Positions 23,540-33,326 of a stretch of 64,000 nt of DNA are shown piece by piece. Where the stretch lies: assembly GCA_020736575.1 (NCBI GenBank), contig JAGPYM010000029.1, positions 415,978-479,977 on the forward strand, in the 5' to 3' direction. Numbering within the stretch: the stretch's first letter is position 1; each line of letters opens with the position of its first letter. A model generated the notes under the pieces. That model worked only from the letters and a program-made list of their open reading frames with translations. It was not told the origin of the DNA and searched no databases. The position numbers and the translations under genes are program-made. This DNA comes from Thelonectria olida. Taxonomy: Eukaryota; Ascomycota; Sordariomycetes; Hypocreales; Nectriaceae.

Positions 23540-25195
23540 ATGCCACAGTTAAGCAAAGAGAAAAATATTATCCTCGCCCTTCAGGCTCTTCGAAACGACC
23601 CAAAATTACGCATCTATCCCGCTGCAAGGATATATAAAGTCCCGCCTAGCACCCTCTATGATCGATATTATGGCAAACCTTCTCGAGGCGATATTATCCC
23701 GAATTCACGCAAACTATCCGATCTAGAGGAACAGATCATTATTGAATATATTATCGACCTAGACTCTCGAGGGTTTCCCCCTCGGCTTCGTGGTGTGGAA
23801 GAAATGGCCAACCGACTGCTCGCCGACCGCGACGCGTCACCCGTCGGCAAGCGCTGGGCTTCCAACTTCGTCAGGCGACAACCAGACCTAAAGACGCGTT
23901 TTAATCGTAGATACGATTATCAGAGGGCTAAATGCGAAGATCCGGCCATTATTCGCCATTGGTTCAGGCTCGTGGAGAACACAATCGCGAAATACGGTAT
24001 CAACCTAGCTGACATCTACAACTTTGACGAGACTGGCTTTATGATGGGCATCATTGCAAGCGGAATGGTTGTCACGGGCGCAGAAAGACGTGGAAAGGCG
24101 AAATCAGTGCAGCCTGGAAACCGGGAATGGGTTACGGCCATTCAGGCGATCAATGCCGAAGGCTGGGTGATCGCGCCGTTCATCGTGGTTGCGGGCCAAT
24201 ATCACCTCGCTAATTGGTACCAAGAAAGCAACCTCCCGGACGATTGGGCTATTGCGACGACTCATAATGGCTGGACCGACAATGATACAGGTCTTGAGTG
24301 GCTCAAACACTTCGATCAACACACCAAGGCCCGATCAACCGGTCGCTATCGTCTTCTGATCCTCGATGGGCATGACAGCCACCACTCGGTCGACTTTGAG
24401 AAATATTGCGAAGGCAACCACATCATCACGCTGTGTATGCCGGCTCATTCGTCTCATCTACTCCAGCCTCTTGACGTCGGGTGCTTTGGTCCGCTCAAAA
24501 AGGCATATGGTCGAGAAATCGAGCATCTGATCAGGTGCTCGATAACCCATGTTTCCAAGACCGACTTCTTCCCGGCCTTTTGTGCCGCCCACGAAGCCGC
24601 GATGACAAGGAGTAATATTGAGGGAGGTTTTCGAGGGGCGGGACTTGTTCCCTTGAACCCAGAAAATGTCATATCGAAGCTTGACGTGCAGCTACGGACT
24701 CCAACACCGATTAGAGAGGAGGTCGGCCTCCCCGACCCTTGGGTTTCTAAGACACCAAAGACAGTGCTTGAGGCTAGCTCACAGTCTGAATACCTCGAAA
24801 GACGAATCAAAAGGCATCAGAGTAGCTCACCTGCGTCTATTCTTGAGGCCCTGAAGTCATTGACTAAGGGAACAAAGGCAATAATGCATAAGATGAGCTT
24901 ATTAGAGTCTGAGGTCCAGGACCTTCGACAGTCAAATGAGACCCTTAGCAAGCGGCGCAGAGCGAAAAGAACCCGGCTGCGAAATGGAGGGAAGATGACT
25001 GTAGGTGAGGGGAAGGATGAGATTAATCAGAAAGACGTTGATGCGCAGGTGAGGGCGGAATTATCGAGAAGTGGTGATCGGGGAAGGTCGGGGGCGGCGA
25101 GGGAAAGGCGGTGTGGAATATGTAGTAAGGCTGGTCATAACTCAAGAACATGTCAGATTGTTGTTGAAATATCTGGAGAAGAGAATAGCGATTAG
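23540..25195 (+). CDS. Pogo-family transposase (DDE_1)
   Basis: One intronless 551-residue frame. The N-terminal 100 residues carry the helix-turn-helix DNA-binding region (AARIYKVPPSTLYDRY) and a CENP-B-type second helix region. Catalytic acids lie in IYNFDETGF (about residue 162), LLILDGHDSHHS (about 274) and LLQPLDVGCFGPLKKAY (about 310), the DDD form typical of pogo elements. The C-terminus holds a coiled coil (about 430-480) and a CCHC zinc knuckle (CGICSKAGHNSRTCQ, about 525-540). No stop or frameshift is present. It should cut and paste its own element into TA sites in the nucleus. Confidence 0.93.
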   Translation: MPQLSKEKNIILALQALRNDPKLRIYPAARIYKVPPSTLYDRYYGKPSRGDIIPNSRKLSDLEEQIIIEYIIDLDSRGFPPRLRGVEEMANRLLADRDASPVGKRWASNFVRRQPDLKTRFNRRYDYQRAKCEDPAIIRHWFRLVENTIAKYGINLADIYNFDETGFMMGIIASGMVVTGAERRGKAKSVQPGNREWVTAIQAINAEGWVIAPFIVVAGQYHLANWYQESNLPDDWAIATTHNGWTDNDTGLEWLKHFDQHTKARSTGRYRLLILDGHDSHHSVDFEKYCEGNHIITLCMPAHSSHLLQPLDVGCFGPLKKAYGREIEHLIRCSITHVSKTDFFPAFCAAHEAAMTRSNIEGGFRGAGLVPLNPENVISKLDVQLRTPTPIREEVGLPDPWVSKTPKTVLEASSQSEYLERRIKRHQSSSPASILEALKSLTKGTKAIMHKMSLLESEVQDLRQSNETLSKRRRAKRTRLRNGGKMTVGEGKDEINQKDVDAQVRAELSRSGDRGRSGAARERRCGICSKAGHNSRTCQIVVEISGEENSD

Positions 25196-25252
25196 TTTCA
25201 ATTGATTTAAGGCTTTATTTTGATTTTATCTAGAATTCTATCTGGAGGGTGA

Positions 25253-25301
25253 GGATTTTTTTCCGACTCGCTTGTATTTCCGACTCGCTTATCATGTACG
25301 T
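25253..25301 (-). repeat. Right terminal inverted repeat of the pogo element
   Basis: Perfect 49-base inverted copy of 23442-23490, ending in ...CATGTACGT before the TA duplicate. Confidence 0.93.
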
Positions 25302-26500
25302 TATTTACTTTTTTAATTTATATCTTTAAATATACTATTATATAATCTTAAAATATAAGATTAATTTAATATTAATACTTATAATTTAATTATATATGCT
25401 TTCCTTCTCGAGCGAATTTATAATACAGATTATCTTCTCGGCTCGAACAGATCTGCGCGGGGCGGGCCGGTCTGCCCGACTCCGATTTAATATTGGGTCT
25501 GTGGGCTAAGCGAACTCAGCTCATGATTCCCCGTCTGATCCCCCATCCTTCTCGCACTGCTAAGCGACCTGATGGCCCCATCTCCACCGCTCCGTGGTCA
25601 GCTGCCCGCTGCTGGGTCCCTGTCTAGCGTGTGCTTAAATCTGCATTGCTTGTGCATACCCGGACCACATCGCCCAACAGCTTTAAGAGGCGGGGATGGC
25701 CAGACAGAGCTCCCTTGCGGACAAATGTGCACAACTACGGTGCCGATTCCAGCTTGAAGAGCACGCTCATCGCTCCCAGCTTGTGAAAGCACGTGAAGGC
25801 AGTCCCCGTCAAGATCCTGGCCTCTCTTAAGGCCCAGGAGGCAGGCTTGCTCAAGTTCTATCACGACGACTTCAGCAATCTTCAATCCCGTTGGTAAACG
25901 TGACTCCACGGTCTCTTAGTTTTCATTCACGTCGCATCCTTCTCGGGGACTACTAAAGGTAGCTAGATTGGTGGGTTATTTGACCACCTTCAACAGCCTT
26001 AATGCTGCGGAGATGCCTGGCTCACCCAGGGGAGAGAGCCAACACCGACGGGACCTCACCCAGGGGACAGCCAACACCGACGTGGCCCACCCGGGTCACC
26101 CGATTGGCCGGAGCGACAGAGCAAACGGCACAGTTTCCTCGTTGTCCCAAGTCTCAACTTCATGGAAGCATCAACCACTGGCCCTGACGACATCGTTGGG
26201 GCAGAAGAAGTCGTAAATTGCAAGGGCTGGGGTTCTGCAGCGCTCTGCATGCTGCAACTACTGAACAGCGTTCTCGACCGGTCGATCCCGCCTACCCCGC
26301 CACCACGCCTTCTATCCTGTACGAATGCCTTCGTAGAGCCAACGGTCGGTGTTAAGCCGCGAGATGGCCGGCTCGTGTGGCATACCACGGCGTTCTTATG
26401 GTCTCGGGGTCAAGGAGATCGAGTCATGACGGATCCTTTCACAATGTCGTGCGGGAAAGTCGTATGTTCTGATATACAACTTTCCCATTTTCCCATACGA
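25302..26500. other. Intergenic region after the pogo element
   Basis: The first 110 bases are the AT-rich flank into which pogo inserted. From 25430 on the composition returns to normal, but frames are short and interrupted (for example KAVPVKILASLKAQEAGLLK at about 25795 with stops around it). It may be the relic of another gene; I do not recognise it. Confidence 0.4.
26021..26082. repeat. Short tandem repeat, two copies
   Basis: A 28-30 base unit, CTCACCCAGGGGA...GCCAACACCGACG, occurs at 26021-26050 and 26055-26082 with a two-base length difference. Confidence 0.7.
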
Positions 26501-26504
26501 GCTC

Positions 26505-26513
26505 TATATAAAA
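26505..26513 (+). promoter_or_regulatory. TATA box of the secreted cysteine-rich gene
   Basis: TATATAAAA lies 113 bases upstream of the ATG at 26626, followed by a C- and A-rich leader. The spacing fits a fungal core promoter with a leader of about 80 bases. Confidence 0.5.
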
Positions 26514-26625
26514 GATACCAGACACCCGATCACTACTCACTTGAACACATGACAATCACTCACCTTTATCACTCACTAGAATTGCTTTCAAGGGCTCTAG
26601 TACCTCATACATACAATCCTCCTTG

Positions 26626-27222
26626 ATGAAGCTTTCCATCGCTCTCGTTGGCTTGACTGCCACTCAAGCACTTTGCAACCCTGCCTCCAATGAAGCAAGC
26701 CGCCGTGCTGCCCTTGAGGCTGAGTGCGGCGATCTCGGGGTTATGAAATGGAACCCCGAAGACCTTCCAGCGGGCACAGATATATCCAAACTTCCAAAGT
26801 GCAAAGTCCATCCTTATTCACTTGGTATCAACAGCACTTCTTATAACCCCGACGAGAAGGCAGAAGACCTTGAGAGCTCCTCTTCGGCCCAACATCCTGC
26901 TGGTCAACAAAAACGTGGCAAGGGCCATGCTTCTCCTCGTTGGTCTCCTGGCTGCAACGGCGGCCACGACGGTGAGGGTGGCGGTGGCGGTCGCGGTAAC
27001 GGTCTTGACTATGACTATGGGTGTTCTGGTGGCTGGTGCTGGAGAAACTGCGGTGGTCCATTCACAGCCTGGCCGAAGCCGTGGTGTTGGTTGGCGTATG
27101 AAGGAGGAAAGGGAGGATGGACGCCATGTGGTGGTTGGAAAGATTGTGAATGGTCTTACAACAACAAGAATGCAAAGTGCGCAAAGGGCAATTGCAAGGC
27201 TTGTGGATGCGCCTGTAAATAA
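26626..27222 (+). CDS. Secreted cysteine-rich protein (effector-like)
   Basis: A single exon of 198 residues. Residues 1-17 form a signal peptide (MKLSIALVGLTATQALC). A pro-region follows with ECGDLGVMKWNPE and PKCKVHP, a pattern I recall from fungal secreted proteins that carry a short conserved front. A Kex2-type KR site (QQKRG, about residue 98) would release a C-terminal module of about 100 residues. That module has a Gly-rich linker and then twelve or so Cys with Trp/Gly (CSGGWCWRNCG, WCWLAYEGG, CAKGNCKACGCACK). The C-terminal pattern resembles that seen in IDI-2-like and other small secreted ascomycete proteins; this is recall, not a search. Such proteins act outside the cell, often in host or hyphal interactions. 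It lies in the repeat-rich stretch of the window, as effector genes often do. Confidence 0.75.
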   Translation: MKLSIALVGLTATQALCNPASNEASRRAALEAECGDLGVMKWNPEDLPAGTDISKLPKCKVHPYSLGINSTSYNPDEKAEDLESSSSAQHPAGQQKRGKGHASPRWSPGCNGGHDGEGGGGGRGNGLDYDYGCSGGWCWRNCGGPFTAWPKPWCWLAYEGGKGGWTPCGGWKDCEWSYNNKNAKCAKGNCKACGCACK

Positions 27223-27379
27223 GTTCACAGTAGCAATTCTACCAAGGGTTAGACAAGGGTCAGGGTTTGGATATGGTATATCTGCTTTTCAACAATCTAG
27301 CCAGAAGCTATTGTCTCTTTACTTGGGTTAGATAAACACCTCTGCACTCATTTAATCAAACAAGGATATCTAGGCTCTT

Positions 27380-27955
27380 CAACGCTCTTTGCCCACGGCC
27401 AGACGGGATCGGGTAAGACGCATACCGTTACCGGTCTCCAAATCTTGTATCTGAGAAAATATTCAAGGAGGGTAGCATTGCGCTCGATTGCCGTCCATGG
27501 CACAGACACTACACGGTTCGGGGAGGTCGAACAACGCGGGGCAGCTGTTACCAAGGCAGAAGGATGCATGACGAGCTTCTTGAGCAGGTCACAAAACAAG
27601 CAGTGGGCAGTTTCGGCGAGGCATTGACAGATGCGTTCTCTACATACCCCGACGACTGGTCTAAACTTCTCAAAGAAGGCCTCGCGTATTTCGTTACCGA
27701 GTCAATCCTGCGGTGCACCAATCGAAGCGCAGGGAGGTAATTGAGGAGCACGAGGCGCCTGTGAGAATGGAATATCTGCTCACATGCGGGTTAGCTGGAT
27801 CGGGACCGGTAACTCACGAAGACTTCCTGCCGCTATCGGCAGCTAGGTTTTTCAAATCGAATCTAGGAGGTGGGCACTCTTATGCCTCAATTGAAGAGAG
27901 TGGAAGTGGGTTGTACGGCCTTCCCACCCGATCTGAACGGATGACAAGACTTTGA
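27380..27955 (+). pseudogene. Broken DUF1338 (2-oxoadipate dioxygenase/decarboxylase-like) remnant
   Basis: Family-like blocks occur in order but in different frames. Near 27500 is TTRFGEVEQRGAAVTK, matching the HTxRFGEIEQRG metal-site region of the HglS/YdcJ family. Near 27565 is MHDELLEQVTKQAVG, then TYPDDWSKLLKEGLAYF (about 27640-27690). Near 27810 is VTHEDFLPLSAARFFKSNLGG, matching the EDFLPxSAAGIFxSNLG region. A stop and at least two frame changes separate them. Just upstream, at 27385-27430, the reading LFAHGQTGSGKTHT is a kinesin-type P-loop and is foreign to this family, so the remnant seems to be fused to a piece of another gene. The enzyme family turns 2-oxoadipate into 2-hydroxyglutarate. 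Assignment rests on motif recall. Confidence 0.58.
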
Positions 27956-28992
27956 ATAACACGGAGAGTTCTCCATTAAGACATTTAGGATAAAATCTAA
28001 TATTTGTCCTCGCTTGAAGTGTGACCTCGGGTTGGGAATAGATTGGAAAGAACAAATACACAATGAATTGCCACCAAAGCATCACATATCAGACAGAGCC
28101 CGGAATCAAGGAAATTCTTCACTATCAACCAAAAAAGTTATAAGAGAGTTCGATGATTTCAATTTTTCACATTGATTTTGACAGGCCCTGGATATCTCCA
28201 CCTTGAAATGTCATTTTTTTGAATGCAGCCAATGTCGGGACCAATACGTGGCTGCATTCTTTGGCTCCTTCTATACCCTCTTCTCCCGGTTTCTGGTAGG
28301 AGTAAGAGAAGGACAGGCCTATTCGATAATAAGCAGGGGGGACTAGCAAGAAGACTTATTGCGGACATGCCTACCATTCTCTGTTGCAACCCCTTTACAT
28401 GCGACAACGAGGGGATCGATATATTATTGTAACAACAAAAGGCGCTCTGCCATACGCAGCAAAAGTGCACAATACCTCACAGCAGGTACCCAGGATAGAG
28501 AGCTTACATCCTCGGGGACAACTGCTGTATGTATTCAGCGGCAAAGATGGGATCCGCTCACATGATCTCGTTATCCGGGGCGGAGGCTCGTGGTCCAAAG
28601 CCCAATAGCCTTTGGCCTCAGTTAGTGCCCTGATGTGCCGACATGTGGTCTTATTGGCCACTCCTAAGAATCTTAAGGTCCTCAATTTTCTGGGTCAACT
28701 TGACTGATATGGAGGATCTGACTGCCTCGGAGATTGGTATAAAAATGAAGTATTATAAAGCTCGGCAAGGCTTTCGTCCGCGGACAACTGCTTTGTCCGA
28801 AATAACTTCCGCACAAGAAAAGGAGACGAGGGGGGCCTTTTATGTTTAAATACCCTTCCTTTGCCCAAGTTATTATCACATTACACTCTCTTGCCACGCT
28901 CTCAATCTCTGTCATCTCGAAATTTTGCGGCATTGATTCCGTTACACGCACCATCAATTCAATACTGCGACAACCGTCAACACCTGCCAGCC
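27956..28992. other. Intergenic region, no supported gene
   Basis: No domain seen. A perfect 11-base inverted repeat (GAATGCAGCCA / TGGCTGCATTC) at 28221-28231 and 28249-28259 could form a hairpin with a 17-base loop. The last 150 bases are the CT-rich promoter and leader of the membrane-protein gene. Confidence 0.45.
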
Positions 28993-29977
28993 ATGTCGTC
29001 CTTGTCAGGAGGAGTAAGTATCTGCAAACTTCCCATACATCAATGTTATTAAAGTCACTAATATTGTCATCACTAAGAATGCCATTGTCGGCGGCATACC
29101 CACTGTACCGCTTGATGTTCCCATCAACGCAGTCTTGGTTGTACTCTACCTGGCAGGCTCTGCATACAACATCACCACCTTTATCAGAAACAAACGACGC
29201 GGCCACAAGTTCATCATGTCCCTCATGCTCAATGGGCTCTGCGTCATCCGAATCTTGACGTGTAGCATGCGTATAGCGTGGGCAGCCAACCCGACCAAGT
29301 CATCGATCATAACGGCTGCCCAGGCGTTGAATACCGCCGGAATTATCATCATATACATTATCAACTTGGTCCTTGGCCAGCGCATCCTTCGCGCCAGGCA
29401 GCCAGCTATTGGCTGGAACCCAGTTCTAGGATTACTATTCAAGGTCTTTTACGCCCTGATTGTAGGCGCGTTAATCATGGGTATTGTTGCACTCGTGTTA
29501 TTGGTCACCACGACCAACCCCAAAATTCTTCCGGCCTGCCATTACATTCAGATGGCGGCCGTGACACTTCTTCTGGTTATGACAGTTCTTCCGCTAGTGC
29601 TGCTCGCCATTACCTACCTGCTCCCACCATCTCCGCACAGGGATGAGTTTGGCCAGAGCCGCATGGCCCATAAGGTGATTGTTTTAATTACATCAACATG
29701 TCTAGCCATGACATATGCAGGATTCAAGGCTGGTACAGCCTGGGACGCGCGTCCACAGGGCCACCCTGCTTGGTTCGATTCCAAGGCTGCCTTTTATGTG
29801 TTTGGCTTTACATTGGAGATTCTCATCCTGTGTCTGTTCGCTTTCACTCGGATTGACAGGCGATTCCACATTCCAGACAATTGCAAAGGACCCGGCGATT
29901 ACTCTGGAGAAGCTGGATATATGATGCAGGGTTCGGCAGACAAGGAGAGGGAGACACCTGATGTTTCTAGTGAGTAG
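28993..29977 (+). CDS. Seven-helix integral membrane protein, fungal-specific
   Basis: Two exons (28993-29013 and 29078-29977, GT-AG intron) give 306 residues starting MSSLSGGNAIVGGIPTVPLD. Seven hydrophobic segments follow, including INAVLVVLYLAGSAYN, ALNTAGIIIIYIINLVLG, VFYALIVGALIMGIVALVLL, VTLLLVMTVLPLVLLAITYL, VIVLITSTCLAMTYAGF and AAFYVFGFTLEILILCLFAF. The N-terminus carries no cleaved signal, and the tail is hydrophilic. The layout and the motif KFIMSLMLNGLCVIRILTCSMRI match a family of fungal membrane proteins often annotated as family-C-like receptors (DUF3112 type). No ligand can be inferred. The Mutator-like element inserted 263 bases downstream of its stop, leaving the coding part intact. 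Confidence 0.8.
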
Positions 29978-30240
29978 TGTCGGTGCTTGTTGATGCAGGG
30001 CACTTGGTGATGCGCCATGGCTGTAGATTACGATTAATTCGATGCCAATGAGCTTGACCAGGATGATGCCGTTCAGGGCCAAGGCTGGATTCAATGGATC
30101 TTGATGGGGATAACTGCAAAATACACCATGGCTGCGCCAGAAATCTGTCCAGAAACTGCATGTAACCAAATCAACGTCTATAAGGGATCTGAACTTGGGC
30201 GGAGCTTAGTTAGCTGCTGACTCAGCCCAACGAGAATGAC

Positions 30241-30346
30241 GGGCGCCAATAGGTGCGCACCCGGGTGCGCACGTAAGTGTCACGTGTTGCGCACCCGGTG
30301 CGTCTGTAAGGAAGTTATGTAAGCCCAACATCCTTGTATGCCAGCC
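30241..30346 (+). repeat. Left terminal inverted repeat of the Mutator-like element
   Basis: Perfect inverted copy of 33086-33191. It contains the 20-base perfect palindrome GTGCGCACCCGGGTGCGCAC at 30253-30272 and a further GTGCGCA-like word, likely transposase binding sites. Confidence 0.95.
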
Positions 30347-32986
30347 AGGCGCATCGCTTGTAGCTACCCCTTTTCCGTTGATGAAGAGCCTCACTTCGCC
30401 GCGCAACGATCTTCTCAAATTGTCTCTCCCAGAATGAATCCAGTTACAGCTACTCGTCAATTTTCTGACGACTGTCTGCCTCCCGAACGCGAGTATGGCT
30501 CTCGGGAAGCCCTACACGCTGCGATCAATGCATGGGCAGCTCCCAGGGGCTATGCGTTTGTCACTGGGAAGTCGAAGAAAACACGGAGCGGCAGACGAAT
30601 TGTTTTCTTCAGCTGTGACCGTGGAGGAGCACCTCCCAAATCCTCGGATGCACGGCAACGGTCAACTACAACACGGCGTACAGGGTGTCAATTCTCAGTC
30701 CTTGCAAAGGAGGCCTTGGATAAGGCAACATGGCGCCTTACGCACCGTCCTGGCAGCGAGTTTGCCCATCACAACCACGAGCCAAGCACAAACATGTCTG
30801 CACATCCAGTCCATCGTCAACTATCCCATGCAGATAGGTCAACTATCAACAACCTTGCGAACGCTGGAGTAGCACCGAAAGAGATTAGATCCTACCTACG
30901 TCAGAACACAGAGTCTCTTGCTACGCAGCAAGACATCTACAACTGCATTGCACAAGGCAAACGAGACCAGCAAAAGGGTCAAAGCACAATACAAGCTCTT
31001 GCTAATGAGCTTGAGGCAGAGGGTTTCTGGAGTCGAATACGCTTTGATGAGGATGGTCGGGTTACAGCTGTGTTGTTTGCCCACCCAGAGTCGCTAGCAT
31101 ACCTCAAGTCATACCCGGATATACTTATATTGGACTGCACATACAAGACAAACAAGTATAAGATGCCTCTTCTCGATATCGTCGGTGTTGACGCCTGTCA
31201 ACGCTCATTCTGCATTGCCTTCGCCTTCCTCAGCGGCGAGGAGGAGAAGGACTACATCTGGGCGTTAGATCGGCTACGTTCAATGTACGAAGCCTGTAGC
31301 GCAAGGCTGCCATCTGTGATCCTTACAGACCGCTGTCTCGCCTGCATGAATGCGGTATCTCATTGCTTCCCGACTGCAGTATCGCTTCTATGCCTTTGGC
31401 ATGCCAACAAGGCAGTCCTGCGTTACTGCCAGCCAAGCTTTATGCGCCATAACGATGCGGCTCAAGAGCCTCAAGGCCACCAAGAGTGGAAGGACTTTTA
31501 CGGGAAATGGCATGAGCTCGTGGCATCGGCAAACGAGGAGACATTTGAAGACAGGATTCAACAGCTCAAAGAGCGCTATGCTTCGGCCCACGCCCGGGAG
31601 GTCGCCTACATCATCGAAACATGGCTTGACCTCTACAAAACGAAGCTCGTCAAAGCTTGGGTTGATCAGTATCTTCACTTTGAGAATGTGGTGACGTCTC
31701 GAGGCGAGGGTATTCATCAGCTCATCAAAATGTACCTTGATACTTCCCAGCTGGATCTCTTTGAGGCCTGGAGGGCTATCAAGCTGGCGATACTTAACCA
31801 AGTAGCTGAGCTCCGAGCAAACCAAGCGAAGCAGCAAATCCGGACGCCCATAGAACTCTCAGGGAGTCTATACAGCATCGTACGAGGCTGGGTATCTCAC
31901 GAGGCATTGCGGAAGGTTGAGGCGCAGAGGAAGCGGCTCCAACAGGACAGGCTCCCTGCCTGCACAGGAGTCTTCTCAGCAACGCTTGGGCTCCCTTGCG
32001 CTCACACAATCGAGCCTCTTCTACGACAAGAGCAGCCGCTTCAGCTACACCACTTCCATACGCATTGGCATCTTCAACGAGAAGGAAACCCTCAATTGCT
32101 CATAGAGCCCCGCCGTCAATTCGATCAGGTGGCAGCTAGGTCAACATTGCCGAAGACTGGCACTCAGCGCGAGCCATGTGCATTTGAGATCGTCGAGCAA
32201 GCATCACAGATACAGACGAGAGCTAACCCCACATGCTCAAGATGTCATACACAAGGCCACACGATGAGCTCAAAGGCATGCCCATTGCGATATGCGCATC
32301 TTATATCTTCCTCAACCTCTACAGCACCTCCAAATACGCTGCCGTCAGCGACTACACCAATTTCAGCTCCACTGCCAGTCCCCGATCCATCCTTATCCTC
32401 AATTTTGCCGCAGCAGGAGGTAGCGCCGCTAGCGGCACTACCTGATCAAGAGATGATACCGTCTCCGCCAGATGTAATAACACTGCCATCCTCATCGGCA
32501 GATATACCCCCATCATCAGATGTGCCGCCATCGGTGCCATCGCCTGAACCAGACATACGCTATGATGACCCTTGTGCTATATATCATCGATATGTTGCAG
32601 CACGGACGGCATGGTATAACAAGCTGCCTCGAGGTAGCTTGAAGACTAACCAGCAATATCGAAAGGCAATGGGCCTCCCCCAACGCTATAATAAGACAAG
32701 TTACAGCTGGTGTTTGGATTATAAGCAGATGGGTGAGCGATGCACATCAACGAGACCTGGCCGGGAGTGGACTAAGGAGGAGATGATGGCGTACTTGGAC
32801 TGGACCAAGGCAGAAGATGAACGTGTGGAGAGGCAAGTCGCCCAGGAGATGGGCGGCAACCCTCTGGCGAACAGGCGAAGAGGCATGAAGGAGATTTGGA
32901 AGAGCGTTGAGCAGGACATGATCGACCAACAAGCTCTATACTCGAACGATAACCAGGCTGAAGACTGCATCGTAGTTACTGCTTAG
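30338..32986 (+). CDS. MULE transposase
   Basis: An uninterrupted frame of 882 residues. The first ATG (30338) lies within the inverted repeat; another in-frame ATG at 30434 (MNPVTATRQF) may be the real start because the conserved part begins after it. A FAR1-like DNA-binding region (YGSREALHAAINAWAAPRGY, then RRIVFFSCDRGG, about residues 45-95) precedes the DDE catalytic core. The core reads ILDCTYKTNKYKMPLLDIVG (about 265), SVILTDRCLACMNAV (about 330) and the C2H2-like CLWHANKAVLRYC (about 355). A SWIM-like/zinc region follows (LPCAHTIEPLL, about 555), then a CCHC-like knuckle (CSRCHTQGHTMSSKACP, about 633) and a Pro/Ser-rich linker. No disabling change is visible. Confidence 0.93.
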   Translation: MPARRIACSYPFSVDEEPHFAAQRSSQIVSPRMNPVTATRQFSDDCLPPEREYGSREALHAAINAWAAPRGYAFVTGKSKKTRSGRRIVFFSCDRGGAPPKSSDARQRSTTTRRTGCQFSVLAKEALDKATWRLTHRPGSEFAHHNHEPSTNMSAHPVHRQLSHADRSTINNLANAGVAPKEIRSYLRQNTESLATQQDIYNCIAQGKRDQQKGQSTIQALANELEAEGFWSRIRFDEDGRVTAVLFAHPESLAYLKSYPDILILDCTYKTNKYKMPLLDIVGVDACQRSFCIAFAFLSGEEEKDYIWALDRLRSMYEACSARLPSVILTDRCLACMNAVSHCFPTAVSLLCLWHANKAVLRYCQPSFMRHNDAAQEPQGHQEWKDFYGKWHELVASANEETFEDRIQQLKERYASAHAREVAYIIETWLDLYKTKLVKAWVDQYLHFENVVTSRGEGIHQLIKMYLDTSQLDLFEAWRAIKLAILNQVAELRANQAKQQIRTPIELSGSLYSIVRGWVSHEALRKVEAQRKRLQQDRLPACTGVFSATLGLPCAHTIEPLLRQEQPLQLHHFHTHWHLQREGNPQLLIEPRRQFDQVAARSTLPKTGTQREPCAFEIVEQASQIQTRANPTCSRCHTQGHTMSSKACPLRYAHLISSSTSTAPPNTLPSATTPISAPLPVPDPSLSSILPQQEVAPLAALPDQEMIPSPPDVITLPSSSADIPPSSDVPPSVPSPEPDIRYDDPCAIYHRYVAARTAWYNKLPRGSLKTNQQYRKAMGLPQRYNKTSYSWCLDYKQMGERCTSTRPGREWTKEEMMAYLDWTKAEDERVERQVAQEMGGNPLANRRRGMKEIWKSVEQDMIDQQALYSNDNQAEDCIVVTA

Positions 32987-33085
32987 ATTATTGTTGATGT
33001 ACACATTGCTTATATTCCAATTAAAGAATCTGCATAGTAGTTCGTCATCTCGAGATTAGAAATAATTCGGGCAAAACTTGCGGCC

Positions 33086-33191
33086 GGCTGGCATACAAGG
33101 ATGTTGGGCTTACATAACTTCCTTACAGACGCACCGGGTGCGCAACACGTGACACTTACGTGCGCACCCGGGTGCGCACCTATTGGCGCCC
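33086..33191 (-). repeat. Right terminal inverted repeat of the Mutator-like element
   Basis: Perfect inverted copy of 30241-30346, directly followed by the duplicated GAGAATGAC. Confidence 0.95.
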
Positions 33192-33326
33192 GAGAATGAC
33201 GGACAAACGTCGTATCCGCGGCCGAAGCAGATGTCCGCGGACGAATACTGTAGAATGCGGGTCTCGTCAGGGGCCGCCTCTTCTCTCCCGTAAGCCGCGA
33301 CTATCTATAGACAAGTCTGTACTTAT

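Larger units (their letters stand above)
23442..25301 (+). mobile_element. Pogo/Fot1-family DNA transposon, complete
   Basis: The element is 1860 bases long with perfect 49-base terminal inverted repeats starting ACGTACATGATAAGCGAGTC. It is flanked on both sides by TA (23440-23441 and 25302-25303), the target duplication of the Tc1/mariner superfamily. It contains one uninterrupted transposase frame. Perfect repeats and an open frame indicate a recent insertion, possibly still mobile. It lies inside an older AT-rich relic, so it arrived after that sequence had been mutated. Confidence 0.93.
30241..33191 (+). mobile_element. Mutator-like element (Hop type), complete
   Basis: The element is 2951 bases long with perfect 106-base terminal inverted repeats (30241-30346 and 33086-33191). 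It is flanked by a 9-base target duplication GAGAATGAC (30232-30240 and 33192-33200). It contains one intact transposase frame. Structure and transposase match Mutator-like elements such as Hop of Fusarium oxysporum, which have about 100-base repeats and 9-base duplications. Identical ends and a perfect duplication indicate a recent insertion. Confidence 0.95.

Noticed and set aside
23668..24810. Minus-strand frames within the pogo transposase
   Set aside because: Shadows of the transposase frame.
26021..26082. CRISPR-like array
   Set aside because: Only two copies, 4 bases apart, and the DNA is fungal; a simple tandem repeat.
26818..27331. Frames overlapping the secreted protein in other phases
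   Set aside because: Artefacts of its Gly- and Cys-rich codons.
28482..28608. Possible RNA gene near 28.5 kb
   Set aside because: No tRNA-like arms or conserved boxes could be drawn; only a simple hairpin at 28221-28259 is present.
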